From the NCBI GenBank assembly GCA_947624315.1, contig CANQJU010000016.1:1-11780 (forward strand): a stretch of 11,780 nt of DNA, given 5' to 3'. The notes below the pieces were generated by a model. That model saw only the letters and a list, made by a program, of their open reading frames with translations. It ran no database searches and was not told where the DNA came from. A program made the position numbers and the translations under genes. Below are positions 1 through 6,590 of the stretch, piece after piece. The stretch's first letter is position 1, and every line of letters starts with the position of its first letter. Source of the DNA: an uncultured Bacilli bacterium. Lineage in GTDB: Bacteria; Bacillota_I; Bacilli_A; ML615J-28; CAG-698.

Positions 1-550
1 TGTATGGCTTGACCCTATGGCAATGATAAGAATTACAGAGGTTGTTTTAGAAAAATTGGTGGAAATTTATCCTGAGAGCGAAGAGTTTTTTAAAGAAAAT
101 TCTGAGAGTTTGATTAAAGAATTAGAGTTATTGAATGAAGAATACATTGAAGTAACTAGTGATCCTAGTATTTCTTCAGCAACTATAATGGTTGACCATG
201 ATGCCTATGCCTATTGGACATATCGATATGGTATAAGTCGTATTAAATTGCGTACCGATAATGAAAGCAATGAAGTTGGAGCTCAAGAATTTTTAAATAA
301 AATTAAACAAGCTAAAGAAGCTGGTATTAAGTTTATCCTTTCAACAAAAAATGAAAGTAAATCTTCATTGTTTGATAATTATTTAAAGGAATTAGGAGCT
401 AGTGAAAGAAGCTTACATCATTTGGGAACAATAACAACTCAAGAGTTAAAGGCAGGAGAAAATTATCTATCTATTATGAGAGAAAACCTAGAGGTTTTAA
501 AAGAAGTACTTCCGAGAAAGGAGCAAGAGAATGACTCTAAAAACAGTTGA
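1..550 (+). CDS. Zinc/manganese ABC transporter substrate-binding protein, C-terminal part (partial at left edge)
   Basis: This is the C-terminal part of a cluster-9 (ZnuA/AdcA/PsaA-type) metal-binding lipoprotein, which would capture Zn or Mn outside the cell for an ABC importer. The open frame has no start inside the window: the frame from base 2 reads VWLDP before the first ATG at 17. Base 1 is a T, which fits a His codon, giving the family motif H-x-WLDP whose His is a metal ligand. A second ligand His is in VDHDAYAYWTYRYG (about residue 65 of the visible part). The family end-signature is present as ENYLSIMREN, followed by a short charged tail. The acidic residue usual near the last ligand (plD/lG region) appears as LHHLG, so His may serve there. 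The last 20 bases overlap glyA. The signal peptide and N-lobe lie outside the window. Starting the gene at base 17 would discard conserved sequence. Family assignment is by recalled motif. Confidence 0.85.
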   Translation, partial: VWLDPMAMIRITEVVLEKLVEIYPESEEFFKENSESLIKELELLNEEYIEVTSDPSISSATIMVDHDAYAYWTYRYGISRIKLRTDNESNEVGAQEFLNKIKQAKEAGIKFILSTKNESKSSLFDNYLKELGASERSLHHLGTITTQELKAGENYLSIMRENLEVLKEVLPRKEQENDSKNS

Positions 551-1769
551 TCCGGAGATTTATCAAGCAATTGAAAAAGAGCATAAAAGACAAGAAGAAA
601 ATATTGAACTCATCGCTTCGGAAAATTTTGTTTCTAAAGCTGTGCTAGAGGCTCAAGGATCAATTTTTACTAACAAATACGCTGAAGGTTATCCAAGTAG
701 AAGATATTATGGAGGATGTGAAAACGTAGATGTTGTTGAAAGTTTGGCAATTAGTCGTTTGAAAGAGTTATTCCATGCAAGGTTTGCTAATGTTCAACCT
801 CATTCAGGTTCACAAGCCAATATGGCTGCTTACCGCGCTCTTTTAAAAAATGGTGATACGGTTATGGGCATGGCTTTAGACCAAGGCGGACATTTAACTC
901 ATGGACATAGTTTAAACTTTTCTGGATGTGATTATCATTTTGTTCCATATTTTGTAAATAAAGAAACTGAAGAAATAGATTACGATGAATTGCGCCAAAA
1001 AGCTTTAGAAATAAAACCTGTTTTAATAGTTGCGGGAGCAAGTGCATATTCTCGCAAGATTCGTTTTGATATTTTAAAAGAAATTTGTGATGAAGTTAAG
1101 GCTAAACTTATGGTAGATATGGCTCATATTGCTGGGCTAGTTGCTGCTGGACTTCACCAAAATCCTGTTGATTATGCTGATATCGTTACCAGCACAACTC
1201 ATAAAACTCTAAGAGGACCACGAGGAGGTTTTATTTTAACTAATGATCCGGAAATTGCTAAGGTGATTGATAAAACAATTTTCCCGGGGATTCAAGGTGG
1301 ACCTTTAATGCATGTCATTGCTGCTAAAGCTGTAGCTTTTAAAGAGGCTATGAGTGAAGATTTTAAAAAGTATCAAAAGCAAGTCATTAAAAATGCTAGT
1401 GTTTTGGCCTTAGAACTAGCCAAATTAAAATATCGCATTGTTTCTCACGGCACTGATAATCATTTACTTATTGTTGACGTTAAGTCATCATGTGGTATTA
1501 CCGGACGTGAGGCTGAAAAGATATTAGATAAAGTAGGTATCACATGTAACAAAAATACCATTCCATATGATACAGAAAAACCAATGGTTACTAGTGGTAT
1601 ACGTTTAGGTACTCCGGCGGTAACGACAAGAGGTTTTAAAGAAAAGGAAATGGTGGTTGTTGCTCACTTAATTGATAAAGCTTTAAAAAATCGTCAAAAT
1701 GAAGAAAAGTTAGAAGAAATTCATCGTGAAGTTAAGTCTTTAACAAAGAAATTTCCCATATATAATTAA
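531..1769 (+). CDS. glyA: Serine hydroxymethyltransferase
   Basis: GlyA is a cytosolic PLP enzyme that interconverts serine plus tetrahydrofolate with glycine plus 5,10-methylene-tetrahydrofolate, the main source of one-carbon units. The protein has 412 residues, the usual bacterial length, and aligns by eye end to end. Clear family motifs are IELIASENF (25-33), YAEGYPSRRYYGG (50-62), QPHSGSQAN (89-97), GGHLTHG (119-125), VDMAHIAGL (195-203) and the PLP site TTHKTLRGPRGG, where K225 forms the Schiff base. The ATG at 531 is set by AAAGGAG at 517-523 with a 7-base gap. The start lies inside the 3' end of the metal-binding protein gene, so the two are probably co-transcribed and translation may be coupled. 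A bidirectional hairpin follows the stop immediately. No active-site residue appears altered. Confidence 0.98.
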   Translation: MTLKTVDPEIYQAIEKEHKRQEENIELIASENFVSKAVLEAQGSIFTNKYAEGYPSRRYYGGCENVDVVESLAISRLKELFHARFANVQPHSGSQANMAAYRALLKNGDTVMGMALDQGGHLTHGHSLNFSGCDYHFVPYFVNKETEEIDYDELRQKALEIKPVLIVAGASAYSRKIRFDILKEICDEVKAKLMVDMAHIAGLVAAGLHQNPVDYADIVTSTTHKTLRGPRGGFILTNDPEIAKVIDKTIFPGIQGGPLMHVIAAKAVAFKEAMSEDFKKYQKQVIKNASVLALELAKLKYRIVSHGTDNHLLIVDVKSSCGITGREAEKILDKVGITCNKNTIPYDTEKPMVTSGIRLGTPAVTTRGFKEKEMVVVAHLIDKALKNRQNEEKLEEIHREVKSLTKKFPIYN

Positions 1770-1790
1770 AAAGCCCATTTTGGGCTTTTA
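1769..1790. terminator. Bidirectional terminator between convergent glyA and murA
   Basis: A 9-bp perfect stem, AAAAGCCCA (1769-1777) with TGGGCTTTT (1781-1789), has a 3-base loop. It has T-rich flanks on both strands and sits between two convergent genes, so it should terminate both. The 3' arm includes the first bases of the murA stop codon (TTA on the + strand at 1788-1790), so the murA coding end is part of the stem. Confidence 0.88.
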
Positions 1791-3041
1791 TTCATTTATT
1801 AAGGTAATATTTATACCTAATTGCTTAAGTTTTTCAATCGGCTTTTCATAGCCTCTAAATAAAATTTCTGCGTTTTCGATTATAGATGTGCCACTAGCTA
1901 ATATGCTTGTTAAAACCATAGCTGCTGACTGTCTTAAATCATATGATTGAAAGATGGTACCATTTAGTTTTGTTTTTCCTTTAATATATATAGTATCTAG
2001 TGATAAAGTAATATTAGCATGAGCTTTTTTTAATTCATTAATATGTGAAGTGCGATTTTTATAAATCGTTTCTTTTATTGTCGATTCACCTTCAATTTGG
2101 GTAGCAATAACACTAATAATAGGTCCTAAATCGGTAGGGAAAGCTGGATATGGACCAATTTCAATATTTAAAGGTTTGAGATGGCTATTTCCTTTAATAG
2201 TTATGGAATGTTCTCCAATAGATATATCTGATCCTGCTTCCTTTAAAACATCGATTAATGATTTTAAATAATATGGTTGAACATTTTCTAATGTTATTTT
2301 GTCACTATCTTTAGTTGAAGCAAGCAAAAGATAAGTTCCTGCTTCAATGCGATCGCTTGCTAAATAATAGTCGGTATAGTGAAGATAATCTACTCCAGTC
2401 ACTTTAATGGTTTTTGTGGAAAGACCCTCAATGCAGGCTCCCATTGATATCAAAAAGTTCCCAACATCACTTACCTCAGGCTCTAAAGCCGCATTTTCAA
2501 TAATGGTTATTCCTTTGGCTTTGGTACTAGCAATGAGAGCATTAATTGTTGCTCCCACCGATGGGAATGGTAATTTAATAGTATTACCCTTTAACGATGA
2601 TGTTTTTAAATAAAGACAATCATCTTTTTCTTTAATCTTGACATTTAGTTTTTTTAAAGCTTCTAAATGATAGTTAATGGGTCTATCTCCTAAGTTACAT
2701 CCTCCTATTTGTTTAATTTTTATTTTTTTGCTTTTGGCTAGCATTGCTCCCATAAAATAATATGATCCTCTAAGTTTAGAAATACTTTCGCTTACAAAAC
2801 GATAATTAATATGTTTTTTTGGTTTGATTTTTAAAATATTGTTTTGAAAGTAAATTGTATAACCATGTTCTTCTAAAATTTTGATTTGGTTTAAAACATC
2901 ATCTATTTCTGGGACATTGCGAATGATTACTTCTTCATTGGTGATGATGCTTGAAGCAATAATAGCTAAGGCACTATTTTTACTGCCACTTATTTTTATT
3001 GTACCTTGAATTTTCTTTTTACCCCGAATAGTTAATTTCAT
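1788..3041 (-). CDS. murA: UDP-N-acetylglucosamine 1-carboxyvinyltransferase (MurA)
   Basis: MurA transfers enolpyruvate from PEP to UDP-GlcNAc, the first committed step of peptidoglycan synthesis in the cytosol. The protein has 417 residues (E. coli 419) and the two-lobed EPSP-synthase-like architecture throughout. Visible key residues are K21-N22 in SGSKNSAL, the catalytic loop GGCNLGDRP with C115, D304 in AFPTDLGP, R370 in DLRQSAA and R396 in FRGYE. With Cys rather than Asp at 115, the enzyme should be fosfomycin-sensitive in principle (inference from the family). The usual HIDRGYE motif reads ILFRGYE here, a mild divergence. The ATG at 3041 has GGAGG (3046-3050) 4 bases upstream. The gene stands alone, convergent with glyA and divergent from the aspartase-like gene. 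Whether this is the MurA or the MurZ paralogue cannot be told from the window. Confidence 0.96.
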   Translation of the reverse strand: MKLTIRGKKKIQGTIKISGSKNSALAIIASSIITNEEVIIRNVPEIDDVLNQIKILEEHGYTIYFQNNILKIKPKKHINYRFVSESISKLRGSYYFMGAMLAKSKKIKIKQIGGCNLGDRPINYHLEALKKLNVKIKEKDDCLYLKTSSLKGNTIKLPFPSVGATINALIASTKAKGITIIENAALEPEVSDVGNFLISMGACIEGLSTKTIKVTGVDYLHYTDYYLASDRIEAGTYLLLASTKDSDKITLENVQPYYLKSLIDVLKEAGSDISIGEHSITIKGNSHLKPLNIEIGPYPAFPTDLGPIISVIATQIEGESTIKETIYKNRTSHINELKKAHANITLSLDTIYIKGKTKLNGTIFQSYDLRQSAAMVLTSILASGTSIIENAEILFRGYEKPIEKLKQLGINITLINE

Positions 3042-3226
3042 ATTTCCTCCATGACAATTAATAATATGAAAGAAAAATATTAATTATGAATATAGATAAA
3101 TCGTATTTATTTTGAAAAAAATAAAATAATAAATAGTGTAAGAAGGCAAAGAAACAAAAAATGCTTTTATTTTTTGAAGATTTGTGATAATATATATTCG
3201 AGAGAATAATTCGAGGTAAGTAAAAT
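3042..3226. other. Divergent intergenic region murA / aspartase-like gene
   Basis: This is 185 bases of very AT-rich sequence holding the control regions of two divergent genes. The murA ribosome site is at the left end. On the + strand there is an extended -10 at 3183-3191 and a pair of 7-base direct repeats (ATTCGAG) at 3196-3202 and 3209-3215. On the - strand only weak hexamer pairs could be found for murA, and none was good enough to call. A - strand open frame covering 3084-3320 has no family features and was rejected. Confidence 0.6.
3183..3191 (+). promoter_or_regulatory. Candidate extended -10 promoter of the aspartase-like gene
   Basis: TGTGATAAT is an extended -10 element (TG-n-GATAAT) that would start transcription near 3198, about 29 bases before the ATG. 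No good -35 hexamer lies 16-18 bases upstream (the sequence is near GCTTTT), which is tolerable for an extended -10 promoter. The match is by eye only. Confidence 0.5.
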
Positions 3227-4330
3227 ATGAAATATCGTATTGAAAAAGATGCATTAGGAGAAAAGATAATTCCTTCTGAAGCTTATTATGGAATTCATAG
3301 TTTGCGTTCCAAAGAAACATTTGAAATCACAAAAAATGGTTTATGTCGCCAAAATATTAAAGCTTTAGCTACCATAAAGAAAGTATTTGCTAAAGTCAAT
3401 TGTGAATATAATTTTCTCGATGAGAAAAAGTGCGAAGCCATTATGTTAAGCTGCGATGAGATTCTTAATGGACGTCTTCATGGGCAATTTATTATCGATT
3501 CTATTCATGATGGTTATGGATATGGAATGAATATGAATGTTTGTGAAGTTGTGGCTAATCGCGCAAATGAAATGTTGGGTGGAAGTAAGGGACAGTATGA
3601 AAAGGTTACATTAGAAGATGTTGACTTAAATCAAGATACTGATGAAATTGTTGTCTTGGCGGGAAAAATTACAGCGGTAAGACTTGTTAAGAAATTGATT
3701 ACTGAAGGTAAAAAATTAGTAAACAGTTTAGACGATGTTATTAATAATAAATTAAATGATTCCTTAAAAGAGCAATTTGTCTGTATAATGGATTTATTAG
3801 ATAATGATTTAAAAAAATTAAATAAAGCTCTTGGAGAACTATTAGAAATAAGTGAAGGAAGAAATATTCTTCATTTAGATGATGATAGTGAATATTGGAA
3901 AAAAATAGTCAAAAATATTAACACTATTTCTAGTGATAAATTTGTTTTAGGTTCTAAAACTTATAATAGTATTAGTTCTTTAAATCCATTTATCATAGTT
4001 TCTTCACAAATTAAAAATATGATGGTTAATTTGAGTAAAGGAGCTAGTGATTTAAAAGAAATGGTTAATAACAAACAAATCATTGTTCCTAGTTCTGGGT
4101 ATATGGATTCTAAGGGCGCAGATACTAGTTGTTTAGATGTTGTTAAACAAATTTCTTTTTATATTATTGGTAATGATATTACTATTTCACGTTGTGTTGA
4201 AGATAGTAAATTGAATGACAATTGTTTAAAAACAATGATTTTTGCTTGTCTATTTGAAAGTGCTAATTTGGTTCGAAGAACTTTAAGGACATTACGCGAA
4301 CAATTTATTGAAATAATAGAGGTAAAATAA
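3227..4330 (+). CDS. Degenerate aspartate ammonia-lyase-like protein, probable pseudoenzyme
   Basis: The first 130 residues read like bacterial aspartase (AspA): RIEKDALGEKIIPSEAYYGI (4-23), CDEILNGRLHGQFIID (76-91), then MNMNVCEVVANRANEMLGG (101-119). Residues 265-360 match the late central domain, with VKQISFYIIGNDITIS and a TLRTLREQ end. The active-site motifs are changed. Aspartase GAGTSTNMN is GYGYGMNMN, SQSTND is NQDTDE (137-140 region), the GRTHLQD segment with the catalytic Thr-His is missing, and GSSIMPGKVNP reads PSSGYMDSKGAD (288-299), keeping Ser-Ser and a Lys but losing Pro and Asn. The length is 367 residues against about 470, and the C-terminal small domain is absent. The frame is intact with ordinary codon use, so it is probably expressed. 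GAGGT at 3213-3217 precedes the ATG by 9 bases. The stop overlaps the ppa start. It is probably not an aspartase. It could have a new lyase, binding or regulatory role, and its function is unknown. Confidence 0.8.
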   Translation: MKYRIEKDALGEKIIPSEAYYGIHSLRSKETFEITKNGLCRQNIKALATIKKVFAKVNCEYNFLDEKKCEAIMLSCDEILNGRLHGQFIIDSIHDGYGYGMNMNVCEVVANRANEMLGGSKGQYEKVTLEDVDLNQDTDEIVVLAGKITAVRLVKKLITEGKKLVNSLDDVINNKLNDSLKEQFVCIMDLLDNDLKKLNKALGELLEISEGRNILHLDDDSEYWKKIVKNINTISSDKFVLGSKTYNSISSLNPFIIVSSQIKNMMVNLSKGASDLKEMVNNKQIIVPSSGYMDSKGADTSCLDVVKQISFYIIGNDITISRCVEDSKLNDNCLKTMIFACLFESANLVRRTLRTLREQFIEIIEVK

Positions 4331-4860
4331 TGAATATTTGGAAAGACATTAATCCTGATAGGGTAAAACCTGATGACTTTATTGCTTGTATAGAGATTGA
4401 ACAAGGTAGTAAAAATAAGTATGAACTAGATAAGGAAACGGGTTTAATTATTCTTGACCGTGTTTTATATACTAGTACTCACTATCCTATGAACTATGGA
4501 TTTATTCCTCACACTTTATCTGGTGATGGTGATCCTTTAGATGTTTTTGTTTTATGCAGTCAACCTATTGAAAAGATGAGTTTGGTTCGCTGTTACCCTA
4601 TTGGTGTTGTTTTTATGACTGATAAAGAGGAAACAGATGAAAAGATAATTGCTATTCCTTTTGGGGACCCTCAATATAATACTTATAAAGATATTAGTGA
4701 ATTGCCAAGTCATATTACAGAGGAATTGCGTCATTTTTTAAGCGTATATAAAGAACTTGAATATAAAAAGGTAAAAGTTCAAGAAACAGCTAATAGAGAA
4801 GTAGCTTTAAAAACAATTCAAGAAAATATTGATGCTTTTGAAAGATGCTTCAATAAATAA
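4330..4860 (+). CDS. ppa: Inorganic pyrophosphatase, family I
   Basis: This soluble Mg-dependent enzyme hydrolyses pyrophosphate to phosphate and so pulls nucleotide, amino-acid activation and polymer reactions forward. The protein has 176 residues, the same as E. coli PPase. Nearly all catalytic positions are visible: K30 and E32 (NKYELDKETG), R44, Y52 and Y56 (HYPMNYGF), the signature DGDPLDV with D66, D68 and D71, then MTDKEETDEK with D98, D103 and K105, and Y140-K141 near the end. It should be fully active. The ATG shares a base with the stop of the aspartase-like gene (TAATG), and GAGGT at 4319-4323 lies in the upstream coding sequence, so translation is probably coupled. A hairpin terminator follows the stop directly. 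Many Firmicutes use family II PPase instead. This is clearly the family I type. Confidence 0.97.
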   Translation: MNIWKDINPDRVKPDDFIACIEIEQGSKNKYELDKETGLIILDRVLYTSTHYPMNYGFIPHTLSGDGDPLDVFVLCSQPIEKMSLVRCYPIGVVFMTDKEETDEKIIAIPFGDPQYNTYKDISELPSHITEELRHFLSVYKELEYKKVKVQETANREVALKTIQENIDAFERCFNK

Positions 4861-4890
4861 AAAAGCAAGGATTAACCTTGCCTTTTTTTT
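4859..4890. terminator. Bidirectional terminator between convergent ppa and M55 peptidase gene
   Basis: GCAAGG (4865-4870) pairs with CCTTGC (4876-4881) around a 5-base loop. Eight T residues follow on the + strand (4883-4890), and a run of A on the other side gives a U-tract for - strand transcripts. The T-run overlaps the stop codon of the M55 peptidase gene (4889-4891), so one short element serves both convergent genes. Confidence 0.88.
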
Positions 4891-5689
4891 ATAATAAGAA
4901 CTTAAACATAACTAATACATCATAATAATTATTAGAATGATATGAAATTGTATCACTATCAATCATCTTGCATCCAGGGAAGAAAGAAGCATTATAGGCA
5001 TCTAAATGGCGTTTGTATTGAATTTCAATATCAAATGATTTTGGCAATTGCAATTGACATTTACTTAAATCACCTTTTAAAGCTTTTTCACTTCCGGTTT
5101 CAATTTCTTTCCAAGTAATTGATGGATGTTTAGAAATAGTTGCTCCATATAAACCTGTTTTACTTGCTACTGTTGTAATATTTTCATTTACTTTTTTAGC
5201 TAGTTCTGTTAAATTCTCATCACCACTTAAAAATACTACAGGTACTTTATTATAGGCAGCATATAAAGAATTGATAGTAAATTCACTAGCTATTTCTCCA
5301 TTTATTTTAACATGATGCAAACGGCTAACATTCATTGTATGTGATAATGAGTTGCCACTAGAACGTGATGGGCTGTGGTATCCAACAAACATTACCGCAT
5401 CATATGTTTCATCTAAACCGGCCATCATGCTACAAGGAGTTCCTTGCCAACCTCTTAATAGTTTGGCTTCAACTGGCAAATCTAAAATTGATAAATTTCT
5501 TGCTGAATCATGAGCATCTTTAATGATGATTTCTGTTGCTCCTGCTTTTAGTGCCCCTCTACAAGCGGCATTAACTTCTCTTTGTAGTTCAGCTTTGAAT
5601 TCTTGGTAGCGAGGGCTGTCGGCTTCAGTTTCATCCCAACAACAAATTCCATTTATTCCTTCGATATCAACACTTATAAAAACTTTCAT
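4889..5689 (-). CDS. dppA: D-aminopeptidase DppA-type, peptidase family M55
   Basis: M55 peptidases are zinc-dependent, self-compartmentalising cytosolic enzymes. The Bacillus subtilis prototype DppA cleaves N-terminal D-amino acids such as D-Ala-D-Ala. With the start chosen here the protein has 266 residues (prototype 274). All known metal ligands are present at nearly the prototype positions: D8 and E10 in FISVDIEG, H60 in DAHD, H105 in GYHS and E132 in GEIASE. The proposed nucleophile corresponds to H117 in LSHTMN. The start is the ATG at 5689, because GGAGG (5695-5699) sits 5 bases before it. An upstream in-frame ATG at 5701 would place that ribosome site inside the gene. B. subtilis dppA lies in a dipeptide transporter operon; here the gene stands alone. 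A role in recycling D-Ala-containing peptides is inference. It could also be an M55 homologue with another D-peptide substrate. Confidence 0.93.
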   Translation of the reverse strand: MKVFISVDIEGINGICCWDETEADSPRYQEFKAELQREVNAACRGALKAGATEIIIKDAHDSARNLSILDLPVEAKLLRGWQGTPCSMMAGLDETYDAVMFVGYHSPSRSSGNSLSHTMNVSRLHHVKINGEIASEFTINSLYAAYNKVPVVFLSGDENLTELAKKVNENITTVASKTGLYGATISKHPSITWKEIETGSEKALKGDLSKCQLQLPKSFDIEIQYKRHLDAYNASFFPGCKMIDSDTISYHSNNYYDVLVMFKFLL

Positions 5690-5694
5690 ATTTT

Positions 5695-5699
5695 CCTCC
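5695..5699 (-). promoter_or_regulatory. Ribosome-binding site fixing the M55 peptidase start
   Basis: The - strand reads ATGGAGGAAAATATG. GGAGG overlaps the first ATG, so only the second ATG (5689) can use it, with a 5-base gap. This makes the protein four residues shorter than the longest reading. Confidence 0.85.
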
Positions 5700-5721
5700 A
5701 AAAATATATATTTATATGATA

Positions 5722-5727
5722 ATTATA
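5722..5727 (-). promoter_or_regulatory. Candidate -10 element of the M55 peptidase gene
   Basis: The - strand has a perfect TATAAT preceded directly by TG, about 33 bases before the ATG at 5689. The hexamer 17 bases further upstream (TTTCTT) is a poor -35. The position is right for the gene, but the match rests on one element in AT-rich DNA. Confidence 0.45.
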
Positions 5728-5776
5728 CATTAAAAATAATTGAAAAGAAATAATTATTTTATTTTGTTTTTATTTG

Positions 5777-5785
5777 TGATATAAT
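5777..5785 (+). promoter_or_regulatory. Extended -10 promoter of the six-gene operon
   Basis: TGATATAAT is a perfect extended -10 (TG-n-TATAAT), predicting a transcript start near 5792, about 20 bases before the first gene. The -35 region at a 17-base spacer (TTTTAT) is weak. It is the only promoter-like signal seen ahead of the whole block from 5812 to 10798. Confidence 0.6.
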
Positions 5786-5801
5786 TATTATAGTTAATTA
5801 T

Positions 5802-5806
5802 GGAGG
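5802..5806 (+). promoter_or_regulatory. Ribosome-binding site fixing the YcxB-like start
   Basis: GGAGG lies 5 bases before the ATG at 5812. It overlaps the earlier in-frame ATG at 5800, which therefore cannot use it. The arrangement is the same as at the divergent M55 gene. Confidence 0.85.
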
Positions 5807-5811
5807 ATTAT

Positions 5812-6582
5812 ATGTTTAGTGATGAATTAAAAGAAAATGCTGAAGTTAAAGAAGAAGTTACTGAAAGCAAAGAGGAAGAGAAACCTCAAGAATTAGAAGA
5901 AGTTCAAGAAGCGCAAGGCGCAAGCGTTAAACTAACTACAAGCTTAGATTATAGAACTATGAAATACTTAAATATATATCTATTAAAGTATAAGAGAAAG
6001 ACTTTCTTACTATATGGTATTTTAATTGTTTTATCAATTGCTGCTGCCGTATATTTAGGAATATCTAGTAAGGGTAAAGATTATATTTGGATTATTCTTT
6101 TTGGTCTTGTTATTCTTTATACTTGCTATCAAGCTTTTTCAATGGAAAGAAATTTAGACAAACATTTAAAGAATTTCTTTACAACTCATAAACCAATTGA
6201 TCAAACTTATACTGTTAGTAGTGAAAATATTAAACTTTCTGTTTCTACTGATCCAACAAGAGAAGATACTTTTGATTGGGCTTATATTAGTGAAATAGCC
6301 GAAATCCCTCAATATTATTTCTTATTTATTAGTGGTAGTACCCCAATGGTTTTTGATAAAAATAATATTATTGAAGGAAGTTTAGAAGAATTAGAAGAAA
6401 TTATTAAAGAAAAAACAGCTTTAAAACCTTATAAGAAGTTAGACAAAGAAATCATAAAAAAACCAATTACCTTTGTTCAACCAGAAATCTTTGAAGCTAC
6501 AAAAGAAGAACAAAAGGATGCTGTTGATGTTCAAGTTGAAGAAGTTAAACCTGAAGAAAAATCTAATGATGAGGATAAATAA
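5812..6582 (+). CDS. YcxB-like membrane protein with acidic N- and C-terminal tails
   Basis: This is a 256-residue membrane protein that resembles the YcxB-like family (function unknown). The order is an acidic, Glu/Lys-rich disordered tail (about 4-35), a basic patch, two membrane helices (about 64-83 and 91-110), then a soluble beta-rich segment (about 132-200). The segment runs YTVSSENIKLS, DWAYISEIAEIPQYYFLFIS and SLEELEEIIKEK, the typical arrangement of this family. A second acidic tail (about 229-256) ends in SNDEDK. The positive residues around the hairpin suggest both tails face the cytoplasm, which is inference. The acidic tails are an addition to the family core and may mediate protein contacts. 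The start at 5812 is set by GGAGG at 5802-5806. It is the first gene of the operon, with the next gene 8 bases downstream. Homology is judged from pattern only. Confidence 0.7.
   Translation: MFSDELKENAEVKEEVTESKEEEKPQELEEVQEAQGASVKLTTSLDYRTMKYLNIYLLKYKRKTFLLYGILIVLSIAAAVYLGISSKGKDYIWIILFGLVILYTCYQAFSMERNLDKHLKNFFTTHKPIDQTYTVSSENIKLSVSTDPTREDTFDWAYISEIAEIPQYYFLFISGSTPMVFDKNNIIEGSLEELEEIIKEKTALKPYKKLDKEIIKKPITFVQPEIFEATKEEQKDAVDVQVEEVKPEEKSNDEDK
5911..5924 (+). repeat. Two tandem copies of a 7-base unit
   Basis: GCGCAAG occurs twice in direct succession within the coding sequence for the acidic tail of the YcxB-like protein. It is notably GC-rich for the region. The unit is not a multiple of three, so loss or gain of a copy would shift the frame. 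Two copies alone are weak evidence of function. Confidence 0.6.
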
Positions 6583-6590
6583 AATAATTT

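Noticed and set aside
548..550. UGA read as tryptophan, as in Mollicutes
   Set aside because: TGG is used for Trp in conserved positions, no conserved protein needs a TGA read-through, and TGA ends two genes at natural points.
862..1047. A 61-residue - strand open frame inside glyA
   Set aside because: It is antisense to a strongly conserved gene and has no ribosome site or family features.
2407..2613. A 68-residue + strand open frame inside murA
   Set aside because: It is antisense to conserved murA sequence. Its hydrophobic look comes from the complementary codons.
3084..3320. A 78-residue - strand frame over the murA upstream region and the start of the aspartase-like gene
   Set aside because: It has no ribosome site, covers the conserved N-terminus of the other gene and has AT-driven composition.
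4159..4404. An 81-residue - strand frame across the aspartase-like/ppa junction
   Set aside because: It is antisense to two real coding ends with no signals of its own.
4552..4734. A 60-residue - strand frame inside ppa
   Set aside because: It lies opposite the conserved catalytic region of ppa and has no ribosome site.
5690..5701. N-terminal extension MEEN on the M55 peptidase
   Set aside because: The upstream ATG overlaps the GGAGG that serves the ATG at 5689, and it has no ribosome site of its own.
5800..5811. N-terminal extension MEDY on the YcxB-like protein
   Set aside because: The ATG at 5800 overlaps GGAGG, and the ATG at 5812 is correctly spaced from it.
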